A stretch of DNA of 64,000 nucleotides from positions 1,178,001-1,242,000 of the forward strand of contig JACDQD010000012.1 in NCBI GenBank assembly GCA_019843655.1. Direction: 5' to 3'. This stretch comes from Lethocerus indicus. Lineage: Eukaryota; Arthropoda; Insecta; Hemiptera; Belostomatidae. Positions 34,651-46,860 of this stretch are shown piece by piece. Position numbers and translations under genes: made by a program. The stretch's first letter is position 1. Every line of letters starts with the position of its first letter. The notes under the pieces are model-generated. The model saw only the letters and a list, made by a program, of their open reading frames with translations, was not told the DNA's origin and made no database searches.

Positions 34651-34879
34651 GATGTACGAATGAATACAGTTTACGGGGACCGAACGTTATTACAATTAAA
34701 ACTCGTACTAATTCGTCGGGAGGATTTATTTACTCTTAACAAATTATTTACTGTACAGAAATACATGTTATATATAAGGGTATTTTATAGGAATAATGGC
34801 ATACTCAAAGGAAATTGTTTTGTATGAAGGGGGTACAAGACCCCCGCAGGTAGGAAACGTTAAGAAAATTCTTGGACGC

Positions 34880-35025
34880 CTCGGAAACGAGGAAACGTTC
34901 CGCGGGGAGAAATCAACGGCGAGAATGAAGAAAAGCAAGTTTTAAGGTTTTATTTAAGGCTAAATAACCAGGCAGTGTTGAGACCGAAACTTTCACAAAA
35001 GCCACCCAGAGGAGAGAATGAACAA
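34880..35025 (+). repeat. Repeat family D, copy 4
   Basis: CGGAAACGAGGAAACGTTCC, GCGGGGAGAAATCAACGGCG, AATAACCAGGCAGTGTTGAG, GAAACTTTCACAAAAGCCAC, then CCAGAGGAGAGAATGAAC. The central AATAAATTAGTTCAG word is lost. Same orientation as copy 3, about 230 bp downstream. Confidence 0.72.
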
Positions 35026-35600
35026 AGACAAAGGAACTTACCGGGGACATCGCGCCGATTGGTTAACGTAACAAATTAACGTACCGTAGAATAAACCACG
35101 TAGAAAAGAAAAATAACTAAAAAAAAACACTATAAATACAGTTCTCTTAGACTATCACATTCGCAGGTTTTTCACTATCGCCTTGTTTGGTGGATCGGAA
35201 AATTATGAATGCGTATTATCAGATATTTCAACTTCCCAAGAATTAGTGTTTTTTCAATAAAAAAAAGCCACAGCTCATTGGCTCACTACAGTTGCAGTAA
35301 GTTATAACCGAGCTCGTCCCAATCGTGCGGAATTGAGACCTAATTCGTTCGAGAGTATAAATTAACGATTTGGCTGCCTCCTAAGCAACAATCTTTAGCA
35401 GGCTAACCGCCCGGCTTTTTGTTACCCTTCCGAAGAATCAGATAAACCCCGAACGGACGGTCGGGCGAAAGTGAAACGGCGCGGAGATAAGCCCAAGTCC
35501 CCTCTTATGAATGGGCGGTATAATTATAGCCGGGTCTCTCTCCCTCTATAACGATAATCTTAAGAATTTGACTATCCCTCTCGCTCGCTCTCCCGCTCCG
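35026..35600. other. No gene recognised
   Basis: Mixed composition; nothing recognised. Confidence 0.4.
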
Positions 35601-35636
35601 TCTCACTCTCTCTATCTATCTCTCTCTCTCTCTCTT
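35601..35636. repeat. (CT)n microsatellite, impure
   Basis: TCTC runs broken by two TATC units. Confidence 0.9.
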
Positions 35637-36724
35637 CTGCCCCGGGGGAACAACGCGGGAAAACCGGGTATAAATCCTACGCCCAAACCGATACCCTCTC
35701 ACGGATACAATTAATTTCGTTTTATACTCCTGACGAAAAATCAGATTAAGCCTTTATATATGTCTCCGGGGGGTGTTCTCAACTTCTCAACGCACGGTGC
35801 TCTCGGAATACGTCCTGGGACGGAGAAATATGTCCGCCCAACGCACGGTTTAAGAAATGGAACCTAATGAAATCCATATAATTGAAGCTGACTGAACTGA
35901 TAAATTTGAATTCACCTGCGTACAGTTCACAAAAGGGCAGTTTTATGGGGCCTAGCTTTCGAATGAAAGACTTGCGCTATCACATCATCACAATACAACT
36001 TTCAGTAATACAGCTTGGTACGTAAGCCTGTCTGATCTGACGCCGTAACTGCTTCTTGTAAGAATGAAATTAATTATAGATAACATAACTATAGACAGAG
36101 AGCGATAACTAAGAAGAATCGAGTCAAACTGACCCGAAGTCTTCAGTACTGTGAGTATATTTATGTGACAGAGTACAAGTGAATGAATTTACTAGTGAAG
36201 GTATTTTTAACGGTGTGTCTTCTTTATGGCAGTCTCTTTCCTTCTTCATTTCAGCGACTCGCCATCGTTCTAGCGTTCTAGCCACAACAGTGAGAGAAGC
36301 CCTGACGGGTCCGAAGTCGAATTAATTGTGAAAATGAATCACGCTCGGGATGACGATGAACTACTCGAGGCGAGCGTGACATCACCGGGTTATCACATTG
36401 ATTAAGGGCCGGAAGCGGGGTTTTAAGTGGTTCCAGAAAATATTGCGCGCAGGTGGTTCACTGCTGGAAAACCCGTCCAAGAAAGAGACGTCCAAGTTTA
36501 AGGGACCCCGTCCAAAGGGACCCGGAAAGGAGAATCGGCTTGGATTCCTTCCAAATTTATTGATATATTTCTGTCCGTATTGTCCTCCGGATTTCGACTT
36601 CCTGTTACAAGAGAAAATACCGGAAGCTGAAAACTTTTTTTTTACTCAACCGAAGCCAGGATAAGTCCGGGTAAAAATAACCGAAAGCTTATTCTCGACC
36701 ATCCTCGAAATTCCTACTGTAAGA
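35637..36724. other. No gene recognised
   Basis: The plus frame 36398-36664 (88 codons) is Lys/Pro-rich without a domain. GACTCGCCATCGTTCTAGCG at 36249 is only faintly like a hairpin arm. Confidence 0.4.
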
Positions 36725-36890
36725 CGTCCCAACTGAAAACTACATACATTTCTATTCAATATACAATGCTGCATTGAAACCGATGTGGGCATGGAGATCC
36801 AGCTAAACATCCAGCTCTGCTAACACCAATCGTAGGTCCTTCGAACCATCCTCAACGCTCCCCCCGTATGTTTCGAATAACACTTCACCA
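36725..36890 (+). pseudogene. Jockey RT fragment, very decayed
   Basis: Nucleotide words follow the RT order: ATACAATGCTGCATTGAAAC (YKAILKP), a scrambled centre, GTCCTTCGAACCATCCTCAA and CGTATGTTTCGAATAACACT (RTILN...YVSN). Frames are broken several times. It is recognisable only next to the better copies. Confidence 0.55.
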
Positions 36891-39054
36891 TCTCATAAAA
36901 TCCCTGTTTTACAATCAGGGATACTACGATTATTTTATAGCTTGATATAATCGAAATATCAAAATACTATATCAACTGTACTCTAAACATATTCTGTATA
37001 AAACAATTCAAGATCGAGAGCAGAAACTATTAAAAATATTATTTATTTTTTATTTTACTATTTTATTTATTATGTTTAAAGATTTGATCGTTTCGGAAAT
37101 ACGTAACAGTCCGAATATAAAACGTATCACTGCAAATTGCCCTCACGTCCTGATCCCTAAGTGAAGCGACGTCGTATCTCAAACAATCGTACTTACAGAG
37201 GGGCCCCGTGACCTCTTTCAATTGTCACGAATGCCTAATAGAATTAAAACGGCCGCTGTAATAAAAGATGCCGTCATTGTTCAATTCATCTTCACAAATC
37301 TGCAGCGCCGGAATAATCGGGCGGTGAAGATGAACCGAAGAATAAAGTTAACAATCTTGAGATATTTTTATTTAACCTTCTTTAAGGATTCGGTTCAGTA
37401 TGTACGTTCCTTGTATATTTTAAGAGCGAATTAGACTTTTTTTTACGTACATCTGGCACAAGTGGAGTTTACACTCCCCTGGAAGCTCAGAAGTCAACCA
37501 TAAAAGGAGTAATTCTATACTGAACAAAAATATCCAATCAAGAGGCACCAATAGAGCAAAATGAGATTTAAAAATTTTAAAATCAGTGGATTAATACAGG
37601 AATGATCGAAATAACCAAGAAAAGGTTAATGAAACCCGAAGTTGAACATTTCTGATACCTGGAGTCTACTGTGTACTGTTCTTAATGGGTGAAAGATAAC
37701 TCTGTCATTTACTTATCGGACAAACGGTCGTTCCACTCAGGTTCAGGCTTAGGGACAGCAATCTTTCCATGCCATATTAATTTGATTTATTTTAAAAATA
37801 AACTTATACACTTCGTTAAATACTGTAAGAACAATTGCAGTACCGACCGGCCATCAGAAATAATAAGAAATAGAGAGAGAAAAGTAGAAATTTCGGACCC
37901 AATAACGTTTTTTTTCTATTACACTGGATAACGAGGGAATAGCCTGATTATTATTATTTTCAAGGCGCGACAATTTAATTCCCGGAATGTCCGTTCGGAA
38001 TTTTCTGTTCACAAGATTTTTTATACCTGCCTACGAATTTGAAAGTTAATTAACAGGTTGAATATTTTTTTATGTATGAATGATTTTTTTTTTGAGGGGA
38101 TGTTATATTATATGTCACTTCGGCATCCCGTGTTTGACCGGTCTCGTCATGAAACTGTTCCATCCGTACTCGAATTTAGCGCTACGATTCATTTTTACTT
38201 ACGGATAATACTTTACATTCCCCGGTGAGTATGGCGGGGAAAACATGCAATTATCGCAACGGGCAACGCCGAAGTGTAACCTTTCTTTCGCAATTCCCCT
38301 TTTGGCCTTTCGTCAGGGGAAAGACTATGGCGACGGCCGTGCCCCTCATTGTTCCAGACCGGTGTGGGACGAATACTCGGCCGTTCGGAGTCGGCACCGA
38401 AAATTAACCGAAGGGCGTGGGCAGCGTAGAAACCGCGAAGAAGTGGAGTATTGCGTCGAGAGACGGAGGTGTTGCGCAACCGGTACAGTTGTACCTACCA
38501 GCTAAACGACCGAAATATGGACGCAGGAATCCGCGACAGTAACAGACCAGCGACAGAATACGAGTAATTCAGAGGTAGCACGGTCGCACAGTGTTCCCAA
38601 CAATTCTTACAACAGATGAGATGTCGCAGACGTAAAACGTAAAGCTACAGATCTGTATATTAAAGTTGTATCCAACTTTTTCCAAAATTATGTTACCCAA
38701 AATAAAACGGGACATACGAAAAATGAACGACAATAAAAGGAACAGGAGAAAATTGTATATAAACTCAAGCTGGACTAAATTCACGAATGAATTTAATCAT
38801 ACTTACTTATCTCCCTACTTTAATGGCAGATGATAAAATACGTACAATGAATAAAATATGGAAGTAGAAAGATATATAAAAACGGATATTCTGGAGCCAT
38901 TAAGGTAATTTTCTTTAGACCAGTAGCGACAAACACAAATTAATACAAAGTTTTTATTTTTAACGAGAGGATCGCCAAAAAATTCTCCGACAGGACTCAC
39001 ACCGGGGTCTAGAGGATGAGTGTAATATTTTTAGTCCTTTCATTCTTCTGGCGG
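36891..39054. other. No gene; CpG-rich block 38220-38500
   Basis: AT-rich DNA around a CpG-rich block with overlapping frames on both strands (38213-38479 minus, 38225-38407 and 38245-38505 plus). No domain in any of them. Confidence 0.4.
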
Positions 39055-39120
39055 GTAAGCATGAAAGCTTTGCTCTCAATATTGCCCGGTTCTTTACCTC
39101 GACTTCGTTACTAAGTTATT
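39055..39120 (-). repeat. Repeat family D, copy 5
   Basis: On the minus strand AAGAACCGGGCAATATTGAG and AGCAAAGCTTTCATGC match the right half of copy 2. The left half is gone. Confidence 0.65.
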
Positions 39121-40014
39121 CATTTATTTTTTTATACGTTTGCCATAATCGTCACGTCGCGATACCCCAGACGATGGTTACGTTCGGGATTTGGCACCGG
39201 TCGGGACAACCCCGTGACCGCCACGGTCAGAAATACACCCGAGGGAACGATTTTCCTAGACATTCAGAAACGTGTAGCTTTATTTTTGAACCGTCTACAG
39301 TTCCAGTCGATGTATAAGACAACGAGGGGGATGGGGGCGAGGGCGGAACACATATTTCCACTTTTGAACGCCGAGATTTAGAAAAAAATAAATTTTTTAA
39401 AAAATAAATAAGTTTCAGACAGTTTCTCTTTTCTTTCCGGGCGTCATTATGATGCATATCTGTTGGACAGCACCCACAATCTCGATCAGACATCCCCTGG
39501 CAGACGCGTAACTAACGTGGAAAAAGCTTATTTTAGCTTTCGGGATATAAGATTCGAACTATCACCCGACAGGTGTTTTCTATTATAAAATATACTTCAA
39601 TAAACTTCATTTCTCTGCGTTTATTTAAGTATATTTTCCCGATTCCTCGCCCACCGTCTGACAAGCGTAAATCTTGATTCAGTCCATTCTATTATGTAGA
39701 CAAAACCCGAAAATTACAACAGTTTACTGTACTAAGTATCAATTCTAATTACAACGGGGCAAAAAATAGGCGAGTGAAGATGTTCAAAACCAATTAATGT
39801 GGTTTAATCAAGTGACGAAACAATATACAACGAACTCAAATCATTCGAAATGCTAACGACTAATTGAGTCGATAAATTTTCATTAGTGTTTCCTGTAATT
39901 TTTATCAGATCCATACTGATACATTGGGGTTCACACACAAGACGCATACCTCGGGAGAAGGTCCCTCTTTCGAGGCCGCGAAAGGTTGGGATTTTTCTAA
40001 CATTTTTTATTGGA
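39121..40014. other. No gene recognised
   Basis: AT-rich with a short CpG patch at 39150-39250. The minus frame 39227-39493 has no domain. Confidence 0.4.
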
Positions 40015-40160
40015 CAACCAACAATCAGTACATGTTATATAGGTGAAATGGATCGCATGTTGAAGAGATCACCCACAGGTGGCACTTTCCCGACTTGTTA
40101 TTCTCGACAGAGAAGACCTCTCCGCGAGTGTAAGCCGCCGTGGGGGGGATAGTGGATGGG
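40015..40160 (-). pseudogene. Jockey-type 3' end remnant
   Basis: On the minus strand: CCACGGCGGCTTACACTCGC (compare CCACGACGGCTTAAACGCC at 18070), GAGGTCTTCTCTGTCGAGAA, AGTGCCACCTGTGGGTGATC, CACCTATATAACATGTACTG. This is the very C-terminal codons and 3' UTR, aligned with 5545 and 17904. Confidence 0.65.
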
Positions 40161-41504
40161 TAAGGAAATAATTGAAAAAAGAAATATTACGACGTGAGGC
40201 ATTAGTGGACTAAATATGAAAAAATAATACAAAAAGAAAAAATAATCGTCCGAACTACTACACTTAACTCCCAATTTTTGGGCCAATCAAAATTTTACGG
40301 GCCGACACCTCGGTAACAGCTCGTGATCATCGACGGGCGGGCTCGTCACGTGTAATTAACCTAGAGGGAGGGAGGAGCTGTAATTATTAAGGCCCGACAA
40401 TAACAGAGCATTTCGTAGCTAATAAAAATCAAAAAGTGCCGGGGATGGGGGGGGCCGAAAACGGCGCCTCCCCATAAATGGGCGTCGGGGCCGCAGTAAA
40501 AATGCGATTCCGGATAAATATTCAGTGCCCGGCCGTTGACATAATAACAATCGGCCGAATGATGGTGCCGCCCATTATGGTAATGGCGAAGATGGGGGGC
40601 GGGGGGGAATGAAAATTTCGGTCCAAATTCACGCCCCGAAGTTTTTCTGAATCCTGCCCTGAAACCTACCGGCCCTACCTACCGGCTATTATGTTAATAT
40701 CCGACTGTCCATTATTTTATGCTAGGTTTCATAAAAAGGTTTTCTGGAATGGCCTCAAATACCCTTTTATGCGCCGGACTCGAGTTAGTCTGAACGCGAA
40801 AGTTTCTGCACAAATCTAAATTTTAAAATCATAATCCGCGAATAGAAGAATTGGATGTGTAATAGTATTCTACTGTTTGTTACATGCAAAAAAAAATCTT
40901 ACCTTTTAGACGCAGTCAACAATTCAGCCGCGCTGAACACCACTTCCCGAAACTGTAACAATGAGAAAAAGACAATTAATTTTCATATTTTAAAGGATTT
41001 AATAAAATTAAGAATTTTTGGTTGTCCATTGCCAGAGTTTGTCGTTTACATTTTTATGTTTATCGAAAAAAATTGCACATTTTCAAACATTATTCCACCT
41101 CCACTTCTAACTCAAAAGTACATTTTGATAGTTATCATTATCACGTTATTTATTGTCCGGGATTTTTTAAGCCGAACTCAAATCCTTCTCCATACTATCG
41201 ATGCTTTCCTATTTTCGGCTCCGCAATTTTTCCAAAACGAGTTTTGCATGTCCAAAGCTCTGGAGCTCTGGAAGCTGTTGCAAGTCCGAGAGTGTACTCT
41301 GACGGATAATTAATCCAAAGAAAAGAACCGATTATTCATAATCAATCGCTTTTCTCGGCCCACGATCCGGGACTAATGCCCGGCCATTAGAAGAAATGTG
41401 TAGGTGACAACAAGGTTATATGTTAATGGTGTTCGGGAACCAAATTGCTTTGATAACCTTCGTATTGTAAGGGCTTTGGACAACAATCGGGTTCAATTAT
41501 CTTT
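40161..41504. other. No gene; CpG-rich block 40290-40720
   Basis: The block holds CCATAAATGG at 40472-40481, an exact CArG-type word, and CCCATTATGGTAATGG at about 40572. The right part has a 152-codon frame (40855-41313) rich in Ile, Phe and Leu without a domain or signal; I read it as chance in AT-rich DNA. Confidence 0.4.
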
Positions 41505-41700
41505 TATCGATTCCACCCACAAGTGTACCCAAGTGAGTTAAACTTGCCCTTTGAACGGCGGGTAGAAAATCGGAAAATTTAGTTTTTTCGAACATTTTCG
41601 TCGATCGATCCCGTATTCCATCCACAAGTGCACCAGAGTGAGTTACACTTGCCCCTTGAAAGGCGGGTTGAAAATCGAAAATTTAGGTTTTTCGAAACCG
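41505..41700 (+). repeat. 105-bp tandem duplication with CAAGTG motifs
   Basis: Two units start near 41505 and 41610 and share CCACAAGTG, GTGAGTTA, CTTGCCC, GGCGGGT, GAAAATCG and TTTTTCGAA. CAAGTG or its reverse occurs at 41520, 41530, 41625 and 41646, with another at 41803 outside the repeat. CAAGTG is the core bound by NK-2 class homeodomain proteins and is also an E-box; binding is inferred only. Confidence 0.75.
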
Positions 41701-43011
41701 GAAAATTTTAATAACGAATATTGTCGCTACGAAAACACGAGACGAATCGAAATCGCTTGCGCAAATTGAATTTCCACCTTGAAAATTGTTTCAAGACACT
41801 CGCACTTGAAACTCAATTACACTTTTATATTTATTATGGGCATTTTTTTAATTACAGTAAAACCGGAGATGCAGAGAGATTGGGATGCCCTTGACGCAGT
41901 TATTATACCGAAGCTCATGAACAAAATGGCCTACAGGCAGAACTACTGAATAATGGAGGAGCCCAGCCATAGGAACGGCTTTACAACAATATATTAACGA
42001 TATGGGAATAGGAGAACACGACCGAGAAATAATGGTTGTAAATTTCCGAATCCATAAAAAAGGTGATTTATTACACTACGCGCGGGCGTACAATTCAACA
42101 ATTACGTGCGCGTTAACCGCGCACTATATTGGTGACGGAAGTAGGATAAAATGAAGAGGAAAAATCTAAACCATGTCTAGTTTAGCAGTGGAAACGATTC
42201 CGAAATCCTAGCGCATTCCAGAACAAAAACGACTGACAGATCCCAATTACTATAATAGCCGAGGGCATAATTCAGAAAAACAGGTGGCTACACTGAAGTA
42301 ATTAGATAATTAACGACAGTTAGGAAGTACGGATATCTGATAGTGAGTTGTTACTGATTACTGTTGGTTTTAATGTAAATTGGGGTCATTCTGCCGAGAG
42401 GATTCACATTTTGCGATATCGCATATATATAATTTTTTATTCCTTTCTTTTATAGCGCAATTAAGGCCCAGTGCTATATACATATAACTGGTACTAGAAG
42501 GCATCTTCTCCGCATTTTCGAGTGTTAAAAACAAACCGCGTAAGCGGTCGAGGCTCTCGGTACGCGATGAAACCGCGACAAATAAACAAACTCCTCCGCC
42601 AAGGTCCTTTATTTTTGGGTTTAAGCCCGGAGCTGAGGCCGCCCGGCTTTTATAATGGGCCATGGGCGGGGTACCCCTCCCTCCCCTTCACCTTCCCATC
42701 CCTCCAAAGGCCAAGTTTTGTTTACCTTTTAATTAAAACCGGGCGATCCTCAATGGGCGACCGGGGCCCATTGATACGGCGGACGCCCGCACCCGCACGC
42801 CCGCGTATTTGCATAATACGGAGAGAACGGCCGTGTACAGTTAGCCGAAGGATCGAGGGGCCTTTTAATTCACCGTGAATTATGCACAGTCCCGGGGGGC
42901 GCAATAAAATTGAAACCGGTTAACGGGTATTCGAGGTAATGGACTAAGTATCGGTATTAATGGTAGGCTATATACATTCAGTAAAAGTGCTTATATAGAT
43001 TCAGGAAGATT
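41701..43011. other. No gene; CpG-rich block 42520-42930
   Basis: Mostly AT-rich to 42500. The CpG-rich block has frames on both strands without domains and contains the palindrome and octamer listed separately. The T-rich to G/C-rich switch is sharp. Confidence 0.4.
42750..42814. promoter_or_regulatory. Possible regulatory cluster: palindrome and octamer
   Basis: TCAATGGGC (42750-42758) and GCCCATTGA (42766-42774) form a 9-bp inverted repeat. ATTTGCAT, the exact inverse of the POU octamer ATGCAAAT, lies at 42807-42814, and TTAATTAA is just upstream at 42728. The motifs are seen; function is inferred. Confidence 0.3.
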
Positions 43012-43168
43012 TCTTTACAGCAATGAAAGGGGTTAGACCTTTGTTCTGCCTAGTTTCAATCACTTGCATGCGATTGATTCGACTCGCCTATCGACTGTCA
43101 AAGAACCTGCGAGTCTTACTTAACCAGAGGCCCGGGCACTGTCTTGAGCATGGGTCTGCCCCTGTGTG
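43012..43168 (+). repeat. Repeat family F, copy 1
   Basis: CAGCAATGAAAGGGGTTAGA, CTGCCTAGTTTCAATCACTT, GCATGCGATTGATTCGAC, AACCAGAGGCCCGGGCACTG, TCTTGAGCATGGGTCTGCCC. This matches the inverse of 49607-49728, with an extra segment of about 45 bp (43085-43125) here. Unknown class. Confidence 0.65.
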
Positions 43169-43169
43169 G

Positions 43170-43256
43170 AGGTGACCCACACCGCTACTGAAGATTGCGA
43201 ACTGCCGAACCGCTCTGGCGCAAGACCAAACCAGCGAGATGACGTGAAAACTACAG
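43170..43256 (+). mobile_element. Hairpin element fragment
   Basis: One arm only: CACACCGCTACTGAAGATTG, CGAACTGCCGAACCGCTCTG, GCGCAAGACCAAACCAGCGA, GTGAAAACTACAGT. The internal GAGGAGACAGAAA is partly deleted. It abuts repeat F. Confidence 0.75.
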
Positions 43257-46200
43257 TATTAAATTAATTTTAATTCGAACAATCAATTAGCCAGAACGTC
43301 AGAACGCTAAATCGACATCCAGGTACAATCAAGAGGCATTAGAATCGTCAAAGTCACTCCGTGTAAAAAAAAATTAAAAAACTATCCCGAAGTACGTCCG
43401 CGCTTAAAGTAACGCCTAATCGCCGGATTGTGAGAGAAGTGAAATTAATCTGTCGGCCATTAGGACGGACCGGTAGCCGTAAAAGGGTTGAAGCCGACAA
43501 GAAATATGTCCCCTCGAGGGGGATAATACCGAGCAATTTATAACTCAAAACCCAGGTCGGGAATGGGTTTTTTGAGGAGGAAAATCCGCGCGTCACACAC
43601 TGTTTGGCGTCGGCTACCGGTTTTCGAAATTTCGTTTTATTTCGACGATACGTACTGCGACCCGTTCGCAATTTATGTACGGCCTAATGCGCCGATTAAT
43701 GTCCGAGCCGGATTTGTGATTTAATACAGGTAGCTCGTGTCTGGTGAAAGGAAAAATAGTTTCTGGGCGGACGTCGCAATTTGGCGTTCGTCGTGGGGAG
43801 GAAAAACAGAAATCGGCAGAAACAACAGACGTTCTCATCGCTCATGCAATTTCACTATTTCGGTAGATTATCGTCCTCTCGCCACGGTAATCAATCACGC
43901 CATCGGTGACCGGAAATGATACTGAAAACTGCGAGAAGTCGAACATTCTGAAGCTCCCTCAAGGGATTCTTTGTTCGACCATAATGTTTATTGCATCTAT
44001 TGACAGTGCTCTATGAAACCTGAACTCCTGAAGGGAAAATCCACCAACGATAGTACCCTTACCCATGCTCACATGATAAGGGAGATCGCGTGGCCGTCTC
44101 CGCTTTAGGCGGTCCTGGATTTTCAGGAAGTTGAAACGAGGAAAGTTGTAGAATCACGGGATCGGAATGATGGGATAATTTGAATTTGGGAAAGGTTTAT
44201 ACCGGGAGGCCGCTTATTCCCGAACGAACTTGACTTTTAGTTCAGTATATATATGGAGGGGGCTTGGCGAACAAAAAATTTTTTAGGATATGCCTGAATG
44301 AAAATCTTTATGCCAGGTTAAGTTAGCCCGTTTTAAATACTGAACCGAAAGCGTAAAACTTTAAGTGTCAGCCGTTCCATGAATCAACATTTTTTTCAGA
44401 GGGGTTAATCAACGTACAAACGCGTTATACGGCCCGACGCCATTAGGGTCATCAATCGCTGACAAACGACGTGTAACTCCGAAGAACAATGGGCAGTAAT
44501 TAACCCGACCATAAGTCCTGATGGACCCGGTACAAGATTCGTCTCAGCTCATCAATTACTTGTTCCCATCGCATAAGTCGGCAAGAAATATGTGTGCGGT
44601 CAATAATTTTAATTAATGGAAAAGGAATTATGAAATACTGAGCTTCGCGAAAACCCAGGTTGACCCAAGAAAAAACTACGATTTTAACCAACATCCGACT
44701 TTTTTTCTCTCACTATAATTTCCAGTAAGTGTTTTCTTTTTCAATACATCATTTAAGAAGAACAAAAATTACAGTCTGCCCGCTTTCGCGCTGAATGATC
44801 CCTTCTGCCCTGTCACTTTTCCGGGTGATAACATCCAGTATTTCGGGGGGCGACGTCTTCGGACTCCGTCCGGGATTATGCTAATGCCGCCGGAGTGCAA
44901 CCCCCTGAAAAGTAGCAGCCGCCACTGGACGGGCACTTAGTGCCGGAGAAAGCCTCTTTTGTCCCGGGCTATTTGTCCAAGTGAGGATCCACCCCAAGGC
45001 CCGGCTTATATTTAGATAAAGTTCCTCCCTCTCCCTCCTTCGACTTCTCGGTTTTCCTACGTCCTTTTGTCCCCCGGCAAATCCTCCCCTCGGAGGGGAA
45101 AAAAAAGACCGCTCCCCTTTTCTATTTTCGAATTGCTTCCGGGCGCTATTATTTTCACTGTAAACCTACGCCGACCAATTCTGTCCTTGCCCTTCCTGCT
45201 ATTTTATATATAGATATAGCTGTATCGCCACTTGTGTGTAGGGCGGTAAATAAGGGGATATTGCGTTATGAATTCCCGGAGAGATAGAGGGATCGTAAAT
45301 ATTTTCACTGGAGTTCCCGAGGGATCCGAACATATAGTGCGACACTAATGCGGTTTTATTTCGAGGAATCTTCAAAGTAAACGAGATAACCTTCTTAAAT
45401 TTATCTACTTCTGTTTCTTCGATTTTTTAAAATTTAAAACAATACTGATATGGCGCCCTTGACGCCTCACAATGCAAGAAAATGACAAACTGACAAAAGA
45501 AGCAAAAACCTACCGTGAAATTGAGAAAAACTAGACATCGTAGATGTAAAAAAGTAAAACATCGGAAATAACAAAAAAAGGAAGAAATATAAATTGACTG
45601 CGAACACACGAACCTAACCCACTCTTATCTACTGCAAGGACAACCACAACAGACGTGCGAACAATGCAAAGAACTATTTAACAGTCGTTGTATATTCGCG
45701 GAATGCAAAAAATATGACAAACAAAGAAGAAAAGTCGAAAACATACACTTAGGCACGCTATCCAAACACGAGAAATATAAAGTTATAATTCCCAAGAGAA
45801 ACCGGTCTAATGCAAAGAGTGTGAAATAAAAAGAGCATGTCCGAGCGCATAACGGCAAATTGCATAATTGCTAGGAAAACAAGCAAAGTAAAAAAAATGT
45901 TGTTTTTGTTGGCTCCATGTATACATTGTTGAATAATTATTAGGGATATAATTGACAGTAAAGGGTACAAATAATGTCCATTTAAATTAAACAGCCTTAA
46001 ATAAATTAAATAGCCTTATAACGGAGTGCAGGAATGACTAAATATCGGTGCGTTACTATGAAACGTCCTAAAAAATGGACGCAGCAAAACAGAAAATATA
46101 AGACACCCTGGGTGCAGGCTTAGTGGATTTGAGAGGACTTTCGGCTTAAGTATATCGGAATACTCGAAATAAAATCGGTACGGAATGAAGGTAGGGAAAA

Positions 46201-46764
46201 GGCGAAGGCTGAAGACGGCGGGCGTACACCAGATGTTGTTTTTAACGAGCAAAAGAAAAGGGAAAGAGAAAAACGCGAGGCCGACCGTGAGGCTCCCAAA
46301 CGGGGGAAACATCTCGAATATTTCCCATCGGCGGGGCGAGGGCTTCGTGTTCTCCAGGAGAGATGCAATCTGGAGAGCGAGCGCTCGCAGGTAGTGGGCG
46401 AGCGGAGGAGGGAGGGCGAGCTCCCAGTTAAATCGAAACCGGTTTTTTGTACTTCTATTTCCTTTACGGCCCCGGCCTAGCGAGGAGGAGTACCGCGTTC
46501 AGGATGCACCGTAAGAAACCAGCCTCGGCAGTAAAACCGACCCCGAGAGCTGTAGCAGGAGGAATAAGAAGGGAATCAATTCCGTTCGAGATTGGAACTA
46601 TTAACTCGGCCACTATTTCTCAAGGCGTCTTTATTTTGACCGCCGGCTTTTACGACATCTGAGAACAAAGCGCCTCGGGCACGGCACTCGAGGTACAATA
46701 CTAAACGTTTCAAATATAGGAAATAGGAGGCGTTATTGAGGAAGCAGTTCGAAGCATTCGGTCA
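43257..46764. other. No gene; alternating CpG-rich and AT-rich blocks
   Basis: CpG-rich at 43420-43720, 44780-45130 and 46180-46680, with AT-rich between. GCGAGCGCTCGC at 46377-46388 is a perfect 12-bp palindrome. Frames of 60-105 codons overlap on both strands and none has a domain. Confidence 0.4.
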
Positions 46765-46860
46765 ATTTGCAGGACGGGTTTCTTCTCGGCGAACGAAAGG
46801 TTCGCACATACCAACCAGAAAATCATATAAAAAAAATTTATGCATGAAATCGCAATGAAC
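46765..46860 (+). repeat. Repeat family D, copy 6 (partial)
   Basis: TTCTTCTCGGCGAACGAAAG then GCACATACCAACCAGAAAAT and ATGCATGAAAT correspond to the right end of the 34520 copy. The centre is not recognisable. Confidence 0.45.

Noticed and set aside
40855..41313. 152-codon hydrophobic frame
   Set aside because: AT-rich DNA gives Ile, Phe and Leu codons; no domain, signal peptide logic or neighbours support a gene.
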